20,693 bases of DNA, taken from Desulfosporosinus sp. (lineage in GTDB: Bacteria > Bacillota > Desulfitobacteriia > Desulfitobacteriales > Desulfitobacteriaceae). Position numbers and translations under genes: made by a program. The DNA is taken from contig JADQBO010000406.1 of the NCBI GenBank assembly GCA_016278585.1, positions 1-20,693 of the forward strand, read 5' to 3'. Under the pieces are notes generated by a model, which was given only the letters and a program-made list of their open reading frames with translations, was not told the origin of the DNA and did no database searches. Shown here one piece after another: positions 6,696 through 13,769 of the stretch; position 1 is the stretch's first letter; each line of letters begins with the position of its first letter.

Positions 6696-7655
6696 ATGGT
6701 TAATGGGATGGCCCAAACTGTAACAATCATTTCAGTCGTCGCAACATTTTTGGCGGTTTACCTTGGAGTGCTTGCCCTTGTACGCCGTGAAGAAACACTT
6801 GAAGTAAAACTTCAGCGGTTTACTGCATTACGAGCTCCGGTAAATATAGGGGCAGATAAACGAGAACTAAAACACTTACTCACCCGATTAGGTCGTATTG
6901 CCCCACGGCGATGGACTGAAGGGCTAGACATTGAACTAATTCGAGGAAATATCCCCCTTAAAGGTGGAGAGTTTTTAGTTCTCCAAGGATTTTTCAGTGT
7001 TCTTTTCTTCCTGATTGGAGTTGTACTAACCCAAAAGATTTATGGTGGGATTCTATTTTCGATTATTGGCTGGATACTTCCCAGGGTATGGCTAAACTCT
7101 GCTCAGAAAAAGAAACGTCGTCAATTCAACAATCAATTAGCGGACGCATTGTTGGTTTTAGCTAATTCCCTCCGAGCAGGTTTTAGCCTCTTACAAGCTA
7201 TGGAAATGGTTAGTCAGGAAATGCCTGACCCCATTTCAGGAGAATTTAAGCATACTTTGCGAGAAATGACTTACGGAACTGCTACGGAAACTGCTCTGAT
7301 CCATTTAAGTGAACGGGTCGGAAGTGATGTCTTAGATCTTCTCGTAACGGCGATGCTAATTCAGCGCCAGGCCGGAGGGAATTTAGCAGAAATACTCCTA
7401 AATATCCACGCGACGATTCAAGATCGCCTGCGCATTCAACAAGAAATTAAGACGCTTACTGCCCAAGGGCGAATGTCAGGTTATATTATCGCCTCCCTTC
7501 CGTTTGGTATTGCAGCTGTTCTGAGTGTGCTCAATCCGAGCTATCTCTCAGTACTCTTTAACAATCCCATTGGTTGGGCCTTGCTTGCAGGGGGTCTTAC
7601 CTCGCAATTGATTGGCTTTATAATCATCCGAAAAATTATCGCGATTGAAGTCTAG
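6696..7655 (+). CDS. tadB: TadB inner-membrane platform protein
   Basis: This is one of the paired polytopic membrane proteins (T2SSF/GspF family, PF00482) that form the platform on which CpaF acts. The 319-aa product has an N-terminal helix (about 8-28, IISVVATFLAVYLGVLALV), a basic cytoplasmic stretch, and two helices at about 90-130. The T2SSF cytoplasmic domain contains LADALLVLANSLRAGFSLLQAME, and one or two C-terminal helices end in IGFIIIRKI. The start ATG 6696 has AAGGAGGG at 6683-6690. An upstream in-frame TTG at 6666 has no ribosome site and would add ten unrelated residues. Confidence 0.93.
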   Translation: MVNGMAQTVTIISVVATFLAVYLGVLALVRREETLEVKLQRFTALRAPVNIGADKRELKHLLTRLGRIAPRRWTEGLDIELIRGNIPLKGGEFLVLQGFFSVLFFLIGVVLTQKIYGGILFSIIGWILPRVWLNSAQKKKRRQFNNQLADALLVLANSLRAGFSLLQAMEMVSQEMPDPISGEFKHTLREMTYGTATETALIHLSERVGSDVLDLLVTAMLIQRQAGGNLAEILLNIHATIQDRLRIQQEIKTLTAQGRMSGYIIASLPFGIAAVLSVLNPSYLSVLFNNPIGWALLAGGLTSQLIGFIIIRKIIAIEV

Positions 7656-7688
7656 TACGCAAAACATCAATAAAAGGAGTGAGCGGCA

Positions 7689-8609
7689 ATGTCATTACTT
7701 GTTGTTATAATATTAAGTGTATTTGGCACTGTTTGTTTTACCCTTCTTGGTTTTTTTTCCAGAAACCAAGTAAAAAAGACACAAGAGCGGATTTCACGGG
7801 CATTGGGACAAAAGCAAATAATGGTTGAAGAGGATAAACGATCGTTAACTGAACGTTTACTACGTCCTCTACTCCAAAAATTTGCCCATTGGTTAATGAA
7901 CTTGGCTCCCAAAGAAAAACGCGAGCAAACTACAACGAAGTTGAGTGCTGCTGGTTTATCGGGTCAATGGGAAGAAGTAGAATGGAAAGGGTTACAATAT
8001 TCACTGAGTGTTTTACTTTTTTTTATTCTTTTTGGTTTGTTTTCCTTAATGAACACGGGGTTCTTTATCCGTTTAGAAATGGGGATCATTGGCTTTCTGA
8101 TTGGATATATTCTACCTAATTATTGGCTGAAGGCTAAAGCGAAGCGACGACAAAAAGAAATTGAAAAGACGCTCCCAGACGTATTAGATCTATTAACAGT
8201 TAGCGTTGAAGCCGGTCTTGGTTTTGATGCTGCCTTATTTAAAGTTGTTGAGAAACAAAAAGGTGTGCTTGCAGAGGAATTTTTAAGGGTGCTGCAGGAA
8301 ATTAAAATGGGTCGACCGCGACGGGAGACTTTACGGGATTTGGCGAGGCGTAACAAACCAGCCGAAGACCTTAGCAATGTGGTTGCTTCACTTGTTCAAG
8401 CGGATCAACTGGGAATATCGATTGGTGGAGTTCTACGCAATCAAGCGATACAAATTAGACAGAAACAGCGGCAACGAGCTGAAGAAAAAGCCCAAAAAGC
8501 GCCGATAAAAATGATGATTCCACTAGTCTTTTTTGTCTTCCCTACTATATTTATCATTGTTATCGGTCCCGCCGTCATCCAAATTATAGAAATGTTTAAG
8601 CAGAAATAA
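7689..8609 (+). CDS. tadC: TadC inner-membrane platform protein
   Basis: This is the second T2SSF-family platform protein, partner of TadB. The 306-aa product has an N-terminal helix (2-22), a charged cytoplasmic section, two helices near 100-145 (LQYSLSVLLFFILFGLF and MGIIGFLIGYIL), and a T2SSF domain with TLPDVLDLLTVSVEAGLGFDAAL. A C-terminal hydrophobic segment (IPLVFFVFPTIFIIVIGPA) follows. The start ATG 7689 follows AAAAGGAGTG. It lies 33 bp after tadB. The order tadB-tadC is the normal one. No further pilus assembly gene follows apart from the DUF192 gene. Confidence 0.93.
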   Translation: MSLLVVIILSVFGTVCFTLLGFFSRNQVKKTQERISRALGQKQIMVEEDKRSLTERLLRPLLQKFAHWLMNLAPKEKREQTTTKLSAAGLSGQWEEVEWKGLQYSLSVLLFFILFGLFSLMNTGFFIRLEMGIIGFLIGYILPNYWLKAKAKRRQKEIEKTLPDVLDLLTVSVEAGLGFDAALFKVVEKQKGVLAEEFLRVLQEIKMGRPRRETLRDLARRNKPAEDLSNVVASLVQADQLGISIGGVLRNQAIQIRQKQRQRAEEKAQKAPIKMMIPLVFFVFPTIFIIVIGPAVIQIIEMFKQK

Positions 8610-8747
8610 CTAAATACTGGGCCTTGTAGCCATAGATTTTACCTCTTCTAAGAGTTGGGTAGGTGAAAACCCTGTCTAAATCAAAAAGATAGCAAATATA
8701 CACAGACGAAAGAAAGGAACGAAGAGAAGGTGAAGGGAAGTAGAAAG

Positions 8748-9134
8748 ATGAAATCTGGACAGGTGCGTAACCTTCGGACAGGATTAATGGTAGCTGATCA
8801 GGTATTAATAGCCGATTCATTTTGGGTCCGTTTTCGGGGTCTTCTCGGGAGATCCTTTCTTGCACCTGGAGAAGGTCTTTGGCTGAAGCCCTGCCAGCAA
8901 GTTCATATGTTTGGTATGCAGTTTCCACTTTCCATTTGGTTTTTAGATAAAACAGACCATGTGTGTGCTCTAATCGATGAGCTAAGCCCTTGGAAAACTT
9001 CCCCTCGGATAGCTAATGCCATCAGTATCCTTGAATTCCCAGCAGGATGGGGGAAAGCAACAGGCACACGGCTCGGGGATGAACTAGTGTGGGAAAAAAT
9101 CTCTAACCAGCAGTTTTTTTACTCTGATTCATAG
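8748..9134 (+). CDS. DUF192-family protein at the end of the tad locus
   Basis: The 128-aa protein matches the DUF192 family (PF02643): an RFRGLLGR segment (about 29-36), a GLWLKPCQQVHMFGM core with the family-typical Cys-x4-Met/Phe pattern, and PLSIWFLD. The molecular function is not established. DUF192 genes are found beside Tad loci in clostridia and related bacteria, which suggests a linked role, but that is association only. ATG 8748 is chosen because AAGGGAAG (8733-8740) lies 7 nt upstream. GTG 8730 is in frame but less well placed. A 138-bp gap separates it from tadC. Its 3' end overlaps the convergent aminopeptidase gene by 16 bp. Confidence 0.8.
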   Translation: MKSGQVRNLRTGLMVADQVLIADSFWVRFRGLLGRSFLAPGEGLWLKPCQQVHMFGMQFPLSIWFLDKTDHVCALIDELSPWKTSPRIANAISILEFPAGWGKATGTRLGDELVWEKISNQQFFYSDS

Positions 9135-10441
9135 AACTCTGAAAAGACCTTTGCTATAGCCAAGTGGTCTTTAACGCCCCCAAGTTCGCGTATAGAATGC
9201 ATGGCTAAGACCGGGTTTCCAATATCAACGGAACGAATATCGAGGTGTGTACTGGATATTGGGCCAATTGTTGAACCTCCTCGTTCATCTGAGCGATTAA
9301 CAAATGTCTGGAAAGGTACATCCGCTAATTTACAGAAGGCCGTGAATATGGCTGCAGATTCAGCATCGGTGGTATAACTTTGGTTAGCACTTATTTTAAT
9401 CACAGGACCGCCATTGAGAATGGGACGATTCATAGGATCATGCTTTTCAACGGCGTTAGGGTGAAGAGCATGGGCCATATCAGCGGAAATAAGAAAAGAA
9501 TGCTCTAAGGCTTGGAAATATGTTTCTCGGTCTTTTTTTTGTGCAAGTAAGATCCGTTCTAAAACGTGGGATAAAAGTGGAGACGCTGCCCCTTGTTTAG
9601 AAGTACTTCCACATTCTTCATGATCGAAGCAGGCAAGAACAGAGGTTGCTAAAGATGGTTTTGCCTTGGCAATTGCCCAAGCACCTGCATGAATCATTGC
9701 TAAGTCATCAAGGCGTGCACTTGAGATAAACTCTTGCTGAAGGCCAACACAAGATCCTTTTTCTGATTCACAGAGGAACAAATCGAAGTCTAGAATATCC
9801 TCAGGTTGACAATGCAGGGTTTCAGCAAGGTGACGGATTAAAATACCGTCTTTTTGTAAACCCTCTATGACTTGAGTTAATAAGGGGAGCATGTCCTTTT
9901 GTTTATTCAACTCTAATCCTTCATTAACCTTCCGGTTTATATGAATGGCAAGATTGGGTACGACAAGCAAAGGGCGTTCACTATGGAAGAGTTTAGTTTG
10001 AGGAGAGAAGGGAGACTCTCCACGTAAGATTATTCGGCCTGCTAAGGAAAGCGGTCGGTCTAACCAAGTATTAAGAATCGGTCCTCCATATGTTTCAATA
10101 TTTAGTTTAAGATAATGGCCTTCTACCAAAATTTCGGGTAACGGTTTAACTCGGAAACTAGGACTGTCAGTATGCGCTGCAATGAGGTGGAATCCATAAT
10201 TTTCTGGCTCACCTTGGCCGACTATAAAGGCGATTAGAGCAGAATTATTTCTAGTAATAAAATATTTCCCCCCTGGAATTAACGACCATTTCTCGTCAAA
10301 GGTTAATTCTCTAAATCCTTGTGGAACGAGAAATTGCTTGACACTATTCACGGCATGAAATGAGGAGGGGCTATCCTCGATAAAATCTAGGAGTTCTTGA
10401 GCAAATGTTTGTTCAGCTTGGGTAATATATGAAGTTGACAT
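9119..10441 (-). CDS. apeB: M18-family aminopeptidase (aspartyl/general aminopeptidase, ApeB)
   Basis: This is a cytoplasmic dinuclear-metal aminopeptidase that removes N-terminal, often acidic, residues from peptides. The 440-aa product has the M18 signatures in order: AAHTDSPSFRVKP with metal ligands H90 and D92, SARLDDLA with D245, CFDHEECGS with Glu275/276, ISADMAHALHP, and the C-terminal ligand region AMHSIRELGG. The length is normal for bacterial M18 enzymes (about 430-460 aa). The ATG is preceded on the minus strand by AAAGGTGG. It is convergent with the DUF192 gene, with the last 16 bases shared. No terminator is visible between the two, so transcription may run into each other's 3' ends. 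A 12-bp-period direct repeat lies 28-48 bp upstream of the start. Confidence 0.93.
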   Translation of the reverse strand: MSTSYITQAEQTFAQELLDFIEDSPSSFHAVNSVKQFLVPQGFRELTFDEKWSLIPGGKYFITRNNSALIAFIVGQGEPENYGFHLIAAHTDSPSFRVKPLPEILVEGHYLKLNIETYGGPILNTWLDRPLSLAGRIILRGESPFSPQTKLFHSERPLLVVPNLAIHINRKVNEGLELNKQKDMLPLLTQVIEGLQKDGILIRHLAETLHCQPEDILDFDLFLCESEKGSCVGLQQEFISSARLDDLAMIHAGAWAIAKAKPSLATSVLACFDHEECGSTSKQGAASPLLSHVLERILLAQKKDRETYFQALEHSFLISADMAHALHPNAVEKHDPMNRPILNGGPVIKISANQSYTTDAESAAIFTAFCKLADVPFQTFVNRSDERGGSTIGPISSTHLDIRSVDIGNPVLAMHSIRELGGVKDHLAIAKVFSEFYESE

Positions 10442-10468
10442 TTGATTTGACCACCTTTCAAAAAATCA

Positions 10469-10489
10469 CCGCTATAATATCCACTATAA
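10469..10489. repeat. Two near-identical 9-mers upstream of apeB
   Basis: CCGCTATAA at 10469-10477 and CCACTATAA at 10481-10489 are repeated with a 12-bp period, just upstream of the apeB ribosome site. On the minus strand they read TTATAGTGG and TTATAGCGG, possible overlapping -10-like elements or a weak operator. No clear -35 accompanies them. Confidence 0.3.
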
Positions 10490-10632
10490 CGTATAGAGTT
10501 GACATTCGCCTTATAATTAAACATATTTTTAAATTCTTTAGTCACCTTAAAAGGTTAGCAGGATATTAGACATATCATATCGAAGATTTGAAGTAACTTG
10601 GAAAGATTTGTAGGATATAATTGGAGATATAT

Positions 10633-11451
10633 ATGAAGAATGTAACCGTAGCAACCCTTGAACATATCAGCTTACAAGATATTACAGAGATGTGGAACCG
10701 ATGTTGGCGTGGGTATTACTATGATATGTCGTACTCACATGAGCATATGAAAACTTGGCTCGATCTAAGTCAGGTATCTCTGGGACATTCAATTGGCATC
10801 CTCGTTAATAATCAAGTTGTAGGTTTCTCTTTGCTATCGATCGATGGGAAAAATGGATGGATTGCAGGAACATGTATAGATCCTGATTACCGTCTAAAGG
10901 GTCTTTTTTCCGTATTATTACAGACTCAACTCAATTTGGCAAAACGTATTCACTTGAACCGAGTTTATCTTGAGGTATTAGAACAGAATTATGCTCGTAT
11001 TGTCTACCAGTCTGTCGGGTTCAAGTGTCTGCGTCAACTCTATGTATTTCGACAACTGAGCAAGGCTGATTTAGAGAATAAGGGACTTAAAGCCCATCCT
11101 GTTCTCTTGATTCCATTGGAACAATACTTTCAAAACCGTAGTAACGCTTTTTTCAATCCGGCCTGGCAACGAAAAGAGAGTTATCTTAGACGGCATTCTA
11201 ATCTCTTGGCTTTGGCCAACCCGGCTGGAACTGCTGGTGCCTTATTTGCTGGTGAAAAATGTGGGCCTTTGCTTGATATCTGGAGTACTACTTTAACGGG
11301 AGCAGTAGAGGTGCTCTCCACCATTCTTCAACGCTCAGAAGAGTCTTTGTCTCTTACAAATCAACCGAATGATTGGATTTCCGTATTTCTCTGCACTCAG
11401 GGAATCGACTCGTATACAAAACAATATGAAATGTTTATAGAATTGACATAA
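10633..11451 (+). CDS. GNAT-family N-acetyltransferase with C-terminal extension
   Basis: This 272-aa protein has an N-terminal GNAT fold (about 1-145). It contains the acetyl-CoA-binding region CIDPDYRLKGLFSVLLQTQL (81-100), with the Arg/Gly loop in the form RLKGLF, and the C-terminal part of the fold VYLEVLEQNYARIVYQSVGF. The remaining 125 residues do not resemble a second GNAT domain that I recognise and may give substrate specificity. The substrate is unknown. The start ATG 10633 has GGAGA at 10623-10627. TTG 10621 is in frame but carries the ribosome site itself. Divergent from apeB with a 191-bp gap. A hairpin (ACGAAAA 11495-11501 with TTTTCGT 11511-11517) follows but has no clear U-tract. 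Confidence 0.82.
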   Translation: MKNVTVATLEHISLQDITEMWNRCWRGYYYDMSYSHEHMKTWLDLSQVSLGHSIGILVNNQVVGFSLLSIDGKNGWIAGTCIDPDYRLKGLFSVLLQTQLNLAKRIHLNRVYLEVLEQNYARIVYQSVGFKCLRQLYVFRQLSKADLENKGLKAHPVLLIPLEQYFQNRSNAFFNPAWQRKESYLRRHSNLLALANPAGTAGALFAGEKCGPLLDIWSTTLTGAVEVLSTILQRSEESLSLTNQPNDWISVFLCTQGIDSYTKQYEMFIELT

Positions 11452-11519
11452 ACCTTTTTCCATGCACATAGACTATCAAAGTCGGTATGATTTAACGAAA
11501 AGCGGGTCAGTTTTCGTGG

Positions 11520-11543
11520 AATTAACCCTTACAATTAACCCTT
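11520..11543. repeat. Tandem 11-bp direct repeat AATTAACCCTT
   Basis: AATTAACCCTT occurs at 11520-11530 and 11533-11543 with a 13-bp period in the gene-free stretch between the acetyltransferase gene and the promoter at 11633. Possible protein-binding site, with no known match. Otherwise 11452-11632 shows no ORF. Confidence 0.35.
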
Positions 11544-11632
11544 TATAAAAACTAAACCTCGAGACGTCGATAATGAAAGTGGTGGGTGCTATTGGTGGAA
11601 TTATAAACGACTATTATTCTTCGTGTAACCCC

Positions 11633-11661
11633 TTGTAATAATAGCGAAATAGGTTTATACT
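11633..11661 (+). promoter_or_regulatory. Sigma-A promoter for the 34-aa small ORF
   Basis: TTGTAA (-35, 11633-11638) and TATACT (-10, 11656-11661) are separated by exactly 17 bp. Predicted transcription starts near 11668, leaving about 32 nt of leader before the ATG at 11700 with its ribosome site. Confidence 0.65.
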
Positions 11662-11699
11662 TAATAAGTTAAACTAAAAAATGAGAAAGGAAATACTGT

Positions 11700-11804
11700 A
11701 TGACAAAAGAGCAAAAAATGATTAATGCAATTTTAGAGTCTATTGGATTGGAAACAATTAAATCTCCTCAGACTAAAGGTGAGTTCATAAAGAAGGATAA
11801 GTAG
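11700..11804 (+). CDS. Small ORF, 34-aa hypothetical protein with own promoter and terminator
   Basis: ATG 11700 is preceded by GAGAAAGGAAA with good spacing and opens a 34-codon frame ending at TAG 11802-11804. The product is charged and soluble (starts MTKEQKMINAIL, ends KKDK, net positive), with a possible amphipathic helix over residues 2-17 and no membrane segment. I do not recognise it. It sits within a compact transcription unit bounded by a 17-bp-spaced sigma-A promoter (11633-11661) and a 17-bp-stem hairpin (11893-11929), which argues for real expression. It could be a small protein or a dual-function RNA. Confidence 0.55.
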   Translation: MTKEQKMINAILESIGLETIKSPQTKGEFIKKDK

Positions 11805-11825
11805 TTACAGAAAGGGAGCGGTTTT

Positions 11826-11894
11826 GTGACCCAGATTCTAATCCTAAAGTGTAACCTAATTAGCTTAAACTCATTCGGAAAAAGCCAAATCTAA
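11826..11894 (+). CDS. Possible second micro-ORF (22 aa) in the same transcript
   Basis: GTG 11826 lies 7 nt after AAAGGGAGCG and reads VTQILILKCNLISLNSFG... for 22 codons to TAA 11892-11894, whose last bases form the start of the terminator stem. Good ribosome-site spacing is the main support. The frame is short enough to be chance and the product is hydrophobic and unfamiliar. Confidence 0.25.
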   Translation: MTQILILKCNLISLNSFGKSQI

Positions 11895-11929
11895 AAGCGA
11901 GTTTCTTAAATATTAAGAACCTCGCTTTT
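11893..11929 (+). terminator. Strong hairpin terminator after the small ORF
   Basis: A 17-base left arm (11893-11909, starting AAAAGCGAG) pairs with 11913-11929 (ending CTCGCTTTT) with a single mismatch around the loop ATA. The A-tract at the left and T-tract at the right let it work in both directions. Confidence 0.8.
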
Positions 11930-11998
11930 ATACTTGGAACGAAAATATATCAAAACATTGATACGTAAGAAACTTGGATGGATGGAGTTGTAAAGTGT

Positions 11999-12580
11999 AT
12001 GAGATTATCTGTACTTGGAATTGCCTGTAGCCCACGTCGCAACGGTAATACGACAAGCTTACTTCTTGAGGGAATGAGGACCGCTCAAGCCGAGGGTCAT
12101 ATTACAGAGTTAGTCTACCTATCTGACCTAAAAATCAACCCCTGTCAAGGATGTGGAGCTTGTTCTGCTAAAGGAATTTGCGTTATTAAAGACGATATCC
12201 CAATGCTTCAAGAAAAACTAATTCAATCTGATCGTTTGATTATTGCTGCTCCTATTTATTTTATGGGAGTAAATGCCCAAACTAAACTAATGATTGATCG
12301 TATGCAAACGTTCTGGGCGCGCAAATACTTATTAAATCAATCACTCATTAAACCCAGTGGACCCGAACGTATCGGAATTTTCCTCTCTACGGCTGGCACC
12401 CAACTACCCAATGTTTTTGAGTGTGCTGAACGTACGATTAAGACGTTTTTTCATATGTTAGATATTCAATATGGGGAATCTTGTCTGTATAGTGGAGTAG
12501 ATAAGGTTGGAGAAATTGAAGAATCCCCCCAATCATTTGAGGAAGTTCGTAAGGCCACTCAAACTCTTTTGTTATCCTAA
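11999..12580 (+). CDS. NADPH-dependent FMN reductase-like / iron-sulfur flavoprotein
   Basis: The 193-aa flavodoxin-fold protein has an N-terminal FMN phosphate-binding loop (GIACSPRRNGNTTSLL, 7-22). A compact cysteine cluster C49-x2-C52-x2-C55-x5-C61 (PCQGCGACSAKGIC) matches the [4Fe-4S] motif of iron-sulfur flavoproteins (Isf family). It is followed by AAPIYFMGVNAQTKLMIDR, the typical flavodoxin-fold segment. Expected role is electron transfer or oxygen/quinone reduction with FMN and an Fe-S centre in an anaerobe. The substrate is unknown. The start is ATG 11999 (GGAG at 11984-11987). ATG 11978 is in frame and would add seven residues. Its ribosome site is poorer, so the start is uncertain. 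Monocistronic by appearance. Confidence 0.85.
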   Translation: MRLSVLGIACSPRRNGNTTSLLLEGMRTAQAEGHITELVYLSDLKINPCQGCGACSAKGICVIKDDIPMLQEKLIQSDRLIIAAPIYFMGVNAQTKLMIDRMQTFWARKYLLNQSLIKPSGPERIGIFLSTAGTQLPNVFECAERTIKTFFHMLDIQYGESCLYSGVDKVGEIEESPQSFEEVRKATQTLLLS

Positions 12581-12617
12581 AATTGCAAAAACTTGCTAGT
12601 CCAATCTTTGCAAATTA

Positions 12618-12626
12618 TGATATACT
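12618..12626 (+). promoter_or_regulatory. Extended -10 promoter candidate for degV
   Basis: TGA directly precedes TATACT (12621-12626), an extended -10 element. No good -35 is found 16-18 bp upstream (TTGCTA lies 22 bp away). It is positioned 45 bp before the start codon. Confidence 0.4.
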
Positions 12627-12670
12627 ATTTTTAAATCTAATATAGCTTTGATGGAAAGGAACTTTGCCTC

Positions 12671-13552
12671 ATGCGACAAACTTCAACGATGAATGTCCCT
12701 AAAATTGCGGTTGTAACAGATAGTACTAGTGATCTAGATTCGGAAATGACTAAGGAGTTTGGGATTGAAATCCTTCCTTTGCACGTTGTGTACAAAGATC
12801 GAGAGTATCTCGATGGGATTAGTATCACTCCAAATGAGGTTTATGACAATATGGATATTGAAGTTCCCACCACATCATTACCCTCACCAGCAGAAGTTTT
12901 AAATCTGTTTAATCGACTAAGAGATGCCGAATTTACTCATGTTCTCTCAATGCACATATCAAGCGGCCTAAGTGGTACTTATGAAACTGTTTGCCAAGTG
13001 GCTAAAGAGTATAAAGAAATGCAGATTGAAGTCTTAGATTCAAAGGCCCTTTCGATGGGGCTCGGTTTTCCAGTCTTGGAAGCAGCTCGTAAACTGCGTA
13101 GCGCCATGGATTTTCAAGCAGCGATTAAGGTTGCTAAGACTGTTTCTCAGCAGACTAAGCTGTACTTTGTTCTATCTACGTTAGAATATCTTAAACGTGG
13201 CGGACGTATTGGATATGTTTCAGGTACCATTGGTGAGCTTCTTAACATAAAACCAATAATCTCCATTAATGCTGAAGGTAAATACATTACATACTCGAAA
13301 GTGCGTGGTAGGGATCAATCACTTAAAAAATTATTTGATATACTCATAGAAAGTACTCAGGTGGGACAATATAATGTGGCCATTGTACACGGTGGAGCCG
13401 AGCAGGAAGCTCGTAAACTTTGGGAGAGAGCTAAGGAACTTCCAAACATAAGTCAAATATTGTTTAATCAGATTAGTCCAGTCATGGGGGTTCATACAGG
13501 TCCTGGACTTGTTGGAATTATTATTTCTCCAGTTATTGAAGCTCAGTCATAG
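12671..13552 (+). CDS. DegV-family fatty-acid-binding protein
   Basis: The 293-aa protein matches the DegV family (PF02645), which binds a long-chain fatty acid. In Firmicutes some members are FakB subunits that present it to the FakA kinase. The signature N-terminal VVTDSTSDL is followed by LPLHVVYKDREYLDG. The fatty-acid pocket elements TTSLPSP and HISSGLSGTYETV and the conserved VLDSKALSMGLGF also fit, as does RGGRIGYVSG. The ATG at 12671 has GGAAAGGA 9 nt upstream. An ATG 18 nt later lacks its own ribosome site. Which fatty acid is bound, and whether a fakA partner exists elsewhere, cannot be read here. The stop codon lies in the loop of the terminator hairpin at 13540-13563. Confidence 0.92.
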   Translation: MRQTSTMNVPKIAVVTDSTSDLDSEMTKEFGIEILPLHVVYKDREYLDGISITPNEVYDNMDIEVPTTSLPSPAEVLNLFNRLRDAEFTHVLSMHISSGLSGTYETVCQVAKEYKEMQIEVLDSKALSMGLGFPVLEAARKLRSAMDFQAAIKVAKTVSQQTKLYFVLSTLEYLKRGGRIGYVSGTIGELLNIKPIISINAEGKYITYSKVRGRDQSLKKLFDILIESTQVGQYNVAIVHGGAEQEARKLWERAKELPNISQILFNQISPVMGVHTGPGLVGIIISPVIEAQS

Positions 13553-13563
13553 ACTGGGCTTTT
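13540..13563 (+). terminator. Terminator overlapping the degV stop codon
   Basis: AGCTCAGTC at 13540-13548 pairs with GACTGGGCT at 13552-13560 (one G-U) around the loop ATA, followed by TTT. The degV stop TAG (13550-13552) falls in the loop and first stem base. Confidence 0.65.
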
Positions 13564-13577
13564 CTATTGAACCGGGT

Positions 13578-13604
13578 GAAACAGGGGGACAGGTCAACTG
13601 TTTT
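13578..13604 (-). repeat. REP-like palindromic element, copy 1
   Basis: A 27-bp element with ends GAAACAG and CTGTTTT and a GGGGGACAGGTCAA centre. Its reverse complement matches the element at 16808-16834 in 25 of 27 positions, and more loosely the one at 16754-16789. The AAACAG...CTGTTT arms can pair as a hairpin. It lies between the degV terminator and the phosphoglucomutase promoter. Confidence 0.65.
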
Positions 13605-13636
13605 AACAAGCACTTTGCCAATCTAATTCTATTAAT

Positions 13637-13666
13637 TTGTTACATTTTACTGGGATATGCTATACT
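13637..13666 (+). promoter_or_regulatory. Sigma-A promoter for the phosphohexomutase gene
   Basis: TTGTTA at 13637-13642 is 18 bp from TATACT at 13661-13666, and the -10 is preceded by TGC (extended -10 TGN). The predicted start lies about 95 bp upstream of the chosen start codon. Confidence 0.6.
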
Positions 13667-13769
13667 TATATATAAGGGAATATTATACAGTTAAATCACC
13701 AAGAAATGGGAGTCTTAAGCTTGGGAAATAGTATTATTGACTATGTGCAATATGAGGAGGTTTGTCAGG

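Noticed and set aside
10499..10517. TTGACA followed by TATAAT as a strong promoter
   Set aside because: Both hexamers are perfect, but only 7 bp separate them, far below the 16-18 bp needed by sigma-A polymerase.
10614..10619. TATAAT as the -10 of the acetyltransferase gene
   Set aside because: Transcription would start inside or after the GGAGA ribosome site, and no -35 fits at 16-18 bp.
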